A DNA stretch of 64,000 nucleotides, from assembly GCA_958299035.1 (NCBI GenBank), contig CATQJL010000223.1, positions 11,642,293-11,706,292 on the forward strand, in the 5' to 3' direction. The stretch comes from Cylicocyclus nassatus (lineage: Eukaryota > Nematoda > Chromadorea > Rhabditida > Strongylidae). Below, piece after piece: positions 55,351 to 64,000 of the stretch (within the stretch, counting starts at the first letter, position 1; every line of letters begins with the position of its first letter). The position numbers and the translations under genes are program-made. The notes under the pieces were generated by a model, which had not been told where the DNA came from, searched no databases, and saw only the letters and a program-made list of their open reading frames with translations.

Positions 55351-56024
55351 CAGGGTGTCCCAAAAGTAAGTACACACTTTTCGATCGTCATTATCTCTCT
55401 TCCCAATGCGTATTTTTCCTCCATTCAAGCACCATTCTGTAAAAAAGGCTTCGACTTAGATTTGTAGTATCGATCGAATTACCGACCTTTCTTCATTACT
55501 GTAGGATTACGGCAAGAACTTCCAGTATGTGGAACCATTGTGAAATATGCCATCTGACAGAATTTTTTGCAAAAAATCAGAAAAATCGTTAACTAATGCT
55601 TTTGCGCACGCTGATTACACTACACATATTTTACAAGTGTTTCCACCTTTTTTGACGGTGCAATTACATTCCACAAATTCTGAGAATTCGGTTATTATGC
55701 TTTACCTAGGATAACTTTGGAAAGGAGCATCATGGCGAAGTGAAATTTCATATTTGAAATCAGCAGCTTCCATTACCATAGTATAAGAGTTTTTGGCTTG
55801 TTTGATTTTGCTCCGATGCAGAGTATGGCTTTCAATGCCTAAAATCCTTGTCGAAGTTCCTATAGTAATCCTACGGTAATGAAGAGAGATCGGTGATTCG
55901 CTCCATACTGTGAATCTAAGTTGTAGCCTTCTCTACAGAATAACATCTGAATGGTGGAAAAAGACACAATGGGAAGAGAGATATTACAGATTGAAGAGTG
56001 TTTACTTACTTTTGGGACACTCTG
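55351..56024. mobile_element. CAGGGTGTCCCAAAAG palindromic element
   Basis: CAGGGTGTCCCAAAAGTAAG and its near-reverse complement, flanked by TA (55349-55350, 56025-56026). Internal blocks match other GGGTGTCC-family members here. Confidence 0.8.
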
Positions 56025-57585
56025 TATAATGGCGTTGATGCATATTTTGAATTTTATCTCCGTGGAGAGTAAGGATGACGGGCTGGGATAGCCATTCTTC
56101 AGTTTGTATTCGAGGGGGACACCACATATAATTCGGAGAAAATGCAAGGGCTTCGCCTGTGAGGGCCCATCTATAAACCTTCCCGGACTTTTTTAGTTCC
56201 GGCTCTCGCAATTTCTCACTTTTTTCCCCCCTCATTTTTCCCCTCCCTTTATTTCTGCAGCGCGTGTGATAGTTATCTGGCGGCCATCTGGACCTGGTTA
56301 GGAGGCTGAAAAGGGCTACTAAGGGGGTAAAGGCTAGCAAAACGCGATTTTTCCTTATTTTTCCTTATTTTCTCTTATTTTCCCTTATTTTCCTTGATTT
56401 TGATCGTGATGTGGGGTAGAAAGTTGGCGGAGCTTGTTTGGAGGAGTTTCAGCTGTAACCTCCAGAATATCGAGTTTATCGATTTTTGTCGATTTTCGGG
56501 ACTTCACAGCCCTCAGAATATCGATTCTTCAACTTTGAAGATATGGTGGTTCACTAACCTCCAAAATATCGACTTTTCGCTTTTTAGCTGTGAACTGTAA
56601 GTCCCGAGCACTTAAATTCCGAAAATTCCGCGGAATTCCTAGAATTTCGCGAAACTTCGCGAACTTTCCGGAATTTCGCGAAGTTACAAGATGGCACTCA
56701 TGACTTTGCCTCAAGCTCGATCCACGGAGAGTTTCAACTCAAAATTTGATAGTCTTCAATTGCCCAAAAAACCGAAAAAATCAGATGTTCGTCCGAATAA
56801 TTTCTGCGGACCTCAAACTCGCACACATCAACACTTCCGATGTCTGTTCATACGTGTAATTGCTGTAATTCTTCCTTGACTAGAAACTGAAAAAACGAAA
56901 ATTTCCTTGATTTTCTCAAAGCAATGCTGAGCCGTTCCTGCATATGTAGTTCTATACTTCAAGCCCAGAAGCATAACTGTAAATTCAACCCATTCCAAGC
57001 GATAGTTTTTAAGAAATGTCGATTTTAGCACTGAAACTGTGAAGAAAAAAGCTGAATTCGATGTTTTTCGAAAACTATCGCTTGAAGTGTGTTGAAAATC
57101 TACAGTTATGCTCACCCAGAATTGTAGTATAGAACTGCATATTCAAGAACGGCTCAGCATTACTTTAAGAAGATCACGGAAATTTTCGTTTTCTCAGTTT
57201 CCAGTCAAGGAAAAAACACAGCAAGTGCACGTATGGATAACAGACATCGAAAGTGCTAGTGTGTGCGAGTGTGAGGTCCGTAGAAATTATTTGGACGAAC
57301 ATCTGATTTTTTTCGGTTTTTGAACATTTGGAAATTTTCAGATTTTGAGTTCAAACTCTCCGTGGATCGAGCTTGGGGCAAAGTCATGAGTGCCATCTTG
57401 TAGAGCTGGCTTTGCTCTATCAAATAATATTTCCAACCTGTTGGGTTGAGTCTGGTTGCTTTGTTAAAGCAAGCAAATCGACATTGTTTCTTGGCAACCT
57501 AATGAAGTTGAGAAAATCTATCAATGGCAAGGAAGTATGATTTTTTGAGAATGCGGCGCAAAAACGTTTGGGACAATCTAATATA
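56025..57585. other. Non-coding stretch with one palindrome
   Basis: No exon recognised. About 56680-57412 is a palindrome (CAAGATGGCACTCATGAC and its mirror), with arms meeting near 57035 and the TTTGCTCTATC module at its right edge. 56345-56400 is a TTATTTTCC simple repeat. Confidence 0.5.
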
Positions 57586-58603
57586 TTAGGTCGTTCCGAA
57601 AGTAATGTCGCTTTTTTCAAATAAACGCCATATTTCATGGAATCAAGATTTCAATAGATCTTAGGAGCATTCGATGCAGCATTTCATCCTCTTTCTATAA
57701 GTTGCAGCTTCATTGCATAATATTCAATCAGCTCTCAAAAAATTACCAAAACCTGCAACTCATGCTTTTTGTCCGGGTCAAGTTCGGCTATTTTACTATA
57801 TTTTTGTACTGATTCCGCGAAGATGTACGAGTAACAGATAAATAGAGCAAACCCTATAGGAAACACAAAACATTTTTTTCCTTTTCCTTAGCTTGCTTCT
57901 TAGAGTTTCTGGAATCATTTTTTCAATGCTATCAAATTCTATACTTGGTCAACTCAAACCTCACAGAACTACGACCGGCAAACAATTCGGGTGTCATTCG
58001 ACGCATCTTCTTCTCCTCTTTCTACCAGTCGTTTTTTGTTTCCGATTCATCGAGTTTTCCGGGATAAAATCGTGATAATTCAGGATTTCCAGGGTGCCCC
58101 AGGCTGTACTCGCAATTTTCAAAAGTTGCTAATCTGAAGCGGTGAATGCTCATTTGATTACTAAAATTAATGTCAAACCATAATTCTTCTTTGTAAGTTT
58201 CAAAATCCGAATATTTATTGCTGTTTGATGCATTTGAGTCTGAGACGAGTCTGCTAAAATTCGGTGGTTCCATCAAAAAAATTATTCAAAAATTGTGACG
58301 AGCTCTGGAAAGTAGAAAAAAGCAATGCTGTTTCCTGCAGGGTTTGCTCTTTTCATCCATTACTTGGACCACTTCCAGTGGTCGTTATAAAGATTTAGAA
58401 AAATTGTGAAACTTGGCCTTCTCAAAAAGCATAGGTTGCAGATTTTGAATTTTTTTCGAGAGGTCATTGAGTTTTGTGCACTGGTTATATAACCAGTAGA
58501 AAGAGAATGAAATGATGCTCAAATAAGAATCCCTTACACATCTTTGTTCCACGAGATGTGGCATACGTTTGAAAAAAGCGTCATTACTTTCGGAACGACC
58601 CAA
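57586..58603. mobile_element. TTAGGTCGTTCCGAAAG palindromic MITE
   Basis: TTAGGTCGTTCCGAAAGTAA at the left and TTACTTTCGGAACGACCCAA at the right, flanked by TA. Mariner-type ends, no transposase. The body is weakly palindromic (CTTTTTCATAGAA-type blocks near 57700 and 58480). Confidence 0.75.
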
Positions 58604-58607
58604 TATA

Positions 58608-59285
58608 CAGGGTGTCCCAAAAAATGTGCCTACTGTTTGATTGTCAATAACTCTTTTGTAATAAAGTGTTTCGAGAAGCTTTAGGCACCGTTTTGTAGAG
58701 CGAGCTTAAACTTAGATTTACAGTATGGAAGCGAATCATCTGTCGCCCTTTATTACTGTAGGATTACGGTACGAACTTCGACAAGGATTTTAGGTCATCG
58801 GAGGCTATATTTTGTCTCGGAACAAGACCAAACAAGCCGGAAACTCTTACACTACGGTAATGGGAGCCGCTGGTTTCGAATTTGAAATTCTCATTTTACT
58901 ATGATGCTTCTTTCCTAAGTTATTCCCGATAAATCGTAGTAAATCAATTTCCGGCATTTGTCAGAAAGGTAATTACACCCTCAAAAAAGCTGAAAACACT
59001 CTTAAAAAGTTGTTAAGTGGAATCAGCATGCGCGAAAACCCTAGTACACGATTTTTCAGATTTTTTGAAAACAATTTTGTTTGGTGGTACATTTCACATT
59101 GGTTCCATATACTGGAAGTTCGTACCGCAATCCTACAGTAATGAAGAGCGATCGATGATTCGCTCCATACTGTAAATCTAAGTTCAGCCTCGCTCTACAA
59201 TACGGTACCTAAAGCTTCTCGAAGCACTTCATTACAAGAGAGTATTTACAATCAAACAGTAGGCACATTTTTTTGGGACACTCTG
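58608..59285. mobile_element. CAGGGTGTCCCAAAAAATG palindromic element
   Basis: It starts three bases after the TA of the previous element and is itself TA-flanked (58606-58607, 59286-59287). It is a close relative of 51654-52288, with mirrored arms about 200 bp long. Confidence 0.8.
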
Positions 59286-59303
59286 TATATGAATAAATAT
59301 ATA

Positions 59304-60013
59304 TTAGGTTGCGAAAGTTCGTTCACACCATTTCCAAAAAATCATAACTTCCTTCCCTCACAATGATTTCGCGACACTCAAATTTTATTCGAAAGCGCAA
59401 AGCATGTAGTTTCCAATAGTTTCCTAGCGACTTTCCAGCATGTTCAGATTGCAGAGATAAAAAATGAAAGAACGAGAACATCCGAAATTTTTGAGCAAAA
59501 ATTCTAAAAATCTAGAAACTGCGCGAAAAACACAGAAAAGCCGTTATCCTAATTTTTCTTATATTTGATTACTAACTGAGTTAAGATTGTGCTGATCGAG
59601 CCTTTCTTTCAAAAGTTATGAATTTTTGAAAAAAATGCCCAAAAATCATTTTACTAAGAATTCCCAAGAAATCGATTTTTGGGCATTTTTTTCAAAAATT
59701 CATAACTTTTGAAAGAAGGGCTCGATCAGCACAAACTTAACTTAGTAATCAAATATAAGAAAAATTAGGATAATGGCTTTTCTGGATTTTATCGCGCAGT
59801 TTCTAGATTATTAGAATTTTTTCTCAAAAATTTCGAATTTCGCATGTTCCCGTTCTTTCATTTTTATCTCTGCTATCTGAACATGCTGGAAAGTCGCTTG
59901 GAAACTACATGCTTTACGCTTTCTAATAAAATTTGAATGTCGCGAAATCATTGTGAGGGAAGGAAGTTATGATTTTTTGGAAATGGTGTGAACGAACTTT
60001 CGGACCAACCTAA
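59304..60013. mobile_element. Near-perfect palindromic mariner-ended MITE
   Basis: TTAGGTTGCGAAAGTTCGTT and its near-reverse complement, flanked by TA. The arms of about 340 bp are almost identical around a short centre near 59665, suggesting a young insertion. Confidence 0.85.
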
Positions 60014-62283
60014 TATAAATTTCTATACATAACGAATTTTAGATGTGGGAAGTACAAGCATGAGCAAGATGGGATTTTCATAAGATGTTTTTGAGCTCAG
60101 TTTTGATTTCGTATGATCACTAGCAAATAGCTTTCTTACTTTTCGGCTTAAGAAACTTTGATTAACTAAAGTCGAATTCAAACGGTTGGACAATATCTTA
60201 AAGAGCTTATTTTGATCTACCAAACGACCCTGATTCAATTATAATGAGACTGATGTGATGTTTTGCGGTGGAAAGTCAAGGTGCGGCACATATTTAGTAA
60301 CAAAGTGGTAAGTACCTTTTTCTCCTCACAAACTTTTAGCTCTTCCTTCTCTTTGCCTTCAGTAGCCATGAGCAAAGCTAATAAGATTGGACAAGCCAAT
60401 TGAAATGCTGTCCAGAGATAGCACCGTAGAGCAATTAATAAATCTTTGCTGAATTTGTAGAATTTGTGAATGTGAGATTGCCACCGTCATCTATGTAAAG
60501 CAGATGAATATCGTACAGAAGCAGCACACGAACTGTGCGAAAGAGAGACATCACATTCCAATGCCTATGAAACGGATGAAATGAATCTTGCTTCCGAGTA
60601 GGTTACGAATGCTCTTGATAGAGATAGCAATTCTAGAGGGTTAAGGTCACGCTGATGTGAAAATTGATGGTGGTTCAATAACTTCGTTTTTATTGTTGTA
60701 CAAAAAGACGCACGTTCTTTTGAATTGCTTTTATTACCGAATATTTTTGCCCCTTTTCGGCTCTTCTGACAAGGCGAGTGAGATCAAAGGTGATCCACTG
60801 GTATTTGATACCAGTCTGATCGTCCGGCTTCGCCGGACGGAAGTTTCAGAAGTCGCAGTGGCCTTTTGACATGGGAGGGTAACATCTTAAGCAGCTTGAA
60901 ATGCTGATTCCAAAACAAACTTTCTTAGCTGCAGAACTGATCTGCATCGCGAGTTATGGGCATTTTAAACATTGAATTTTACATTGTTTGAAGTACTCTG
61001 TGATCACGGAAACCTTTCAAATGCTTGTTTGAGCATCACAGCATGACTTTGATGAAGGCATAGAATTACGTTAAGCATTGATGGACTGTTTCATCTATAT
61101 TTGAGCCCAAAAAAATGTTCGCTTTTATTTTTGGCTATTCTCAGCGTTGTAAATTTCCCGCAAAATAGCTTTTTTTCGACATAACCATGATGATAATTTG
61201 GACAAATCACTTAAAAATTTATTCTGCTTAAGTATTCAACAGCATAAATCTTTTTAATAAATTTGACTGACTACGTAGTTCATTGCTAAAATCACGAAAA
61301 AATCTGCTTTTGGTATCCCAAAATATCAAAGTTTTGACAGGAGAAATTGCAACAATGCTTCGTCCACAATACTCATTGTGTTTATGCAGATGGCAGGGAT
61401 GATGTAAGCAAAATAACTCAGAAATATCTGATAAAGAAACTGCTTCTTCCTTACTGTTTTTTTGTACTTGAAACTGGCATAACCGTTTTGGCAGACATCT
61501 GCTGTCATGATGGTGATTTCGAAAACTGTTGCTGGCTTGCTTATACTCCAACGTGAATGGTTGGAAATAATGTCTTTCTTCCCGCAACATCTTTCTCAGA
61601 GGAGAATTTTGTGTGACACCTTCGCTTGCTACCTTCTAACAGTGAGATGCTTGACAGTTTTGTGCTATGAAGAACTTTCTGTAGACGTGTTAATGCATAT
61701 TCAATCTTGTAAAAAAAAACATGAGTATGTGATTTGCGTACGCACAGCACACTTCCGTGAGCTCACTTCACATGAACATTTTGATCTTGTATACTGACGG
61801 TAATTGATTCCTAAAGTAAACAAAAATTGTGTTGCCTTCTGTTTTTGGCAATCTTGAAAATTACTTACGTACATTTGAAAAATTTTCAGCCCTAGATTTG
61901 TCTTGAAAAAATAGTATTATTCTGGAATTCGCCTTAAATGATTCTTGCCACTAAGATAGTGTTTTGTGCATTTTTTCAGTTTAAATGTAACTAATCAAAG
62001 AATAGCTGTCACGTTAGAATCAATATTGCCATCTTACTTGTATCAAGATCATTAAAAAATATATATAGGAATTTGGTCTTCAATGAGTCCATTTGCCAAA
62101 TATGATAGCTGGTTTACCTTTCTGACCAATTTCAGCATTGGTTTAGACAAATATAGTTGAAGGAGGAAGAAAGCTTTAGAAAGCTGTATTTGACTATGTT
62201 ACCTCAACACTTTCAACTCTCTTTCTCATAAATCGTAGTAGTTTTGTTTCAGCTAAGGCCAAGATTGATACACAGCTTTATTA
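60014..62283. other. Unique-looking stretch, possible host exons
   Basis: This is the least repetitive part of the right half. Minus-strand 61508-61326 encodes a hydrophobic peptide (FLYQIFLSYFAYIIPAICIN) that could be a membrane segment of a split gene. Plus-strand 60504-60598 reads a hydrophilic peptide ending YETDEMNLASE before a stop. Neither has splice sites I can defend. Two adjacent hairpins lie at 60798-60814 and 60821-60839. Confidence 0.35.
60798..60839. repeat. Two adjacent perfect hairpins
   Basis: CTGGTATTTGATACCAG (7-bp stem) is followed six bases later by CGTCCGGCTTCGCCGGACG (8-bp stem, TTC loop). Function unknown. Confidence 0.6.
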
Positions 62284-62315
62284 GGCCTACGTTTCGGCGT
62301 CTCCGCCTTCTTCAG
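62284..62315 (-). ncRNA. Hammerhead-like motif, PLE D
   Basis: On the minus strand, CTGAAGA, a GGC.../...GCC stem and GAAAC are kept, but the GTC triplet is not obvious. Located about 240 bp past the stop codon, the same relative place as in copy C. Confidence 0.4.
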
Positions 62316-63195
62316 AGCCTGTAAGGACGATGATATTTGTAATCTATCCCCTCAAATGCTCTATCTCCACCACATCGGTACAACCCAATAGCCGACAGAG
62401 CCAGAAACAAACGAGAGAAGCAGGAACAGTTAGCGCTTACCTTATAGCCTTGCAGTCAAGAGTAGGCGACCACCCACAGTGAAGCGCCGCTGCTGTGATA
62501 TAGATATATTCAAATCACTCCCCGCCTTGACCCGACCCCGACCCAGTAGGTCAAAACGCACAAAGGGTCTGGAACGGTGCCAATTCGTTTGTAACGGCAA
62601 CGCATTCTTCCTTCCTATTAATTTTTGGATTTCGCGATGCAATCCAAAAGGCCTCAAGAGTTTTGCGGGCTATTGTTTGGGGTTCGTACGATAGGATTGT
62701 GACAGCCGTACTAAACGTAGCATTTTCATGACACAGCCTGCTGTGAGCGCCTAGAGGTGTTGATGATCTGCCCTTCGCAAGCCCGTCTAAGTGCTCCTTG
62801 ATCCGGACGCACACCGGTCGCCCTGTTTCGCCCACGTATTCCTCACCACACGACTGACATGTGATGAGATAGACCACCCCCGCCTTCATGCAATCACCTG
62901 GTCTACCGTACGGACATACCACGCAATCGGGAGTCGTACAAATATTGTCGTAAGCACGGTTGCGTATGAGCTGCTTCTTAAGGTTAGGGGGAGGAATGTC
63001 TATGACTCTAACATATTCCTGAAGGCCTGATTGATACAGACATGCCCTAACCACCTTGCAAAGGTCGTCCGCAACGAAGGGTATGCAAAAGGGAATTTTG
63101 GTTTTGTCTTGTGGACGTGCGCTACTATATGACATGCCGCGATGAGAACTCTTGTCAGCAGGGTACCCATTCTCTTTCTCATAGTTTTCTGGCAT
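62284..63195 (-). mobile_element. Penelope-like element fragment D, intact GIY-YIG frame
   Basis: An uninterrupted 214-codon frame (63195-62551) covers the PLE C-terminal third: KENGYPADK and KIPFCIPFVADDLCKVVRAC at the RT end, PPPNLKKQLIRNRAYD, linker CTTPDCVVCPYGRPGDC, GIY-YIG core VYLITCQSCGEEYVGETGR, and ARKTLEAFWIASRNPKINRK to FQTLCAF. The hammerhead-like 3' motif is at 62315-62284. RT proper is absent, so this is a 5'-truncated copy, yet the youngest-looking PLE in the window. The start given is only the first Met in frame, not a native start. It lies beside the Helitron fragment. Confidence 0.85.
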
Positions 63196-63300
63196 GCGTC
63201 ACTTCGTTTAGATATCTAGAACGTTAATGAGCTGTGCGCTGATGATCTTTTTCTTACTTTCTTGCAAACTAAGTGGCATTTCGAGTAGTAATACTTGAAG

Positions 63301-64000
63301 TTAGTACGGGTAAAACCCGTTAGAGCAAAACCTCTTCATAGACAATGCTTTGAACTGCTCTTTTCGGTGTACTCACTTTTAGACCGGCCGGCGTTCGAAC
63401 TCGGGAAAAGCTGCTGAAGCTGCTTATGACTAAAGACATCTTCAGGAAGATATACGCCGACTCTAGTAAACGACTGCCCCTGAGCCTTATTCATCATCAT
63501 TGCAAACGCAAACTTTACGGGGAACTGACGTCTTCTCAGCCGAAATGGCAGTTGCTTTTCGCAGTAATTATCTATTCTTGGGATTGCAGCTAACTGGCCT
63601 CTTCGTTCCCCACAGATAAAGCGACAACCAAGAGCAAAACGCCCCAAAGTCTCAAACCTCAGTCGTGTGCCATTGCAAGACCATTAGTGACATAGAGGTT
63701 CCTCAAGCATAACCTATGTCTCCTTTCTTTAGTCTCAGCTTATACGGCGGCATTCCTGATGGTTCGAGGGTGTTAAGATACTCGACAGGGTAAAGTTCGG
63801 AATCTCCTTCATGAAGTATAGCTTCGTCTATACTTCTATACACCTTATTTTCTCGTTCATTGTCCACATGTAGACGTTGCATTGCGTCATCATTAAGTTG
63901 CTAACGTTCACGTTCTTTGGAGCGAGTATGGCTCGTTCGTAAAAGGTTTCGTGCGGGTTAATAATCTCGCCAAAAATCTCCGTTATCATATTTCCTGTGC
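63301..64000 (-). mobile_element. Helitron helicase C-terminal fragment (broken)
   Basis: Helitrons are rolling-circle transposons encoding a Rep nuclease fused to a PIF1-type helicase. Minus-strand blocks in order from 64000: FYERAILAPKNVNV, YPVEYLNTLEPSGMPPYKLR, NGTRLRFETLGR, and FPVKFAFAMMMNKAQGQSF with VYLPEDVFSHKQL, the last helicase motifs. Single-base frameshifts occur at about 63905, 63705 and 63683, so it is dead. The Rep domain would lie beyond the window. A hairpin (63306-63320, ACGGGT/ACCCGT) followed by CTAA at 63304-63301 matches the expected Helitron 3' end, though it is unusually close to the terminus. Confidence 0.8.

Noticed and set aside
61326..61508. Seven-transmembrane receptor exon on the minus strand
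   Set aside because: One hydrophobic peptide only; no in-phase neighbouring exons or signature residues.

Overview
This is a gene-poor, transposon-dense stretch of a nematode chromosome. The organism call rests on two spliced-leader (SL1-type) RNA units at 6547-6670 and 42094-42217, which fix the phylum, and on introns of about 40-55 bp in the one host gene I could model. The RTE-type retrotransposons and degenerate palindromes resemble those of strongylid (hookworm-like) worms; that narrower placement is inference. Nearly all long open frames belong to mobile elements or are palindrome shadows.

Layout. 1445-9793 is a nested retroelement block on the minus strand: an RTE element (B') inserted in a second RTE (A') and itself carrying a Penelope-like element (PLE), then hit by five DNA elements, one of which carries an SL RNA unit. 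9800-15060 holds two more decayed RTE copies on the plus strand, with MITEs in or near their 3' tails. 15066-16124 is a palindromic element with a tRNA-like module in each arm. 17433-18024 holds four exons of an ABCA-type transporter (minus strand); possible upstream exons lie at 19449-19539 and 23977-24075, separated by nested MITEs (19585-23674). 24578-30750 is a 6.2-kb near-perfect palindrome with a 500-N gap near its loop.

30830-39129 is a full-length RTE (A), bounded by an 11-bp target-site duplication and containing RTE-B, which contains a PLE. This nest repeats in inverted orientation the arrangement at 1445-9793, so the two blocks form an old inverted segmental duplication. 41818-42400 is the second SL-RNA-bearing element. 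43796-52288 is a chain of TA-targeting palindromic elements placed almost end to end; it includes a second giant palindrome (46870-50866) with a second 500-N gap. 52440-53410 and 62284-63195 are PLE 3' fragments with GIY-YIG endonuclease domains. 55351-60013 holds more TA elements. 63301-64000 is the frameshifted helicase end of a Helitron running off the window.

The most unusual system is the roughly 585-bp inverted-repeat element that carries an SL RNA unit: 22-nt leader, splice donor, three stem-loops and an Sm-like site. One copy has an empty site for comparison. Both N gaps are flanked by a PCR-amplification adapter and lie inside giant palindromes, so their stated sizes are unlikely to be true.
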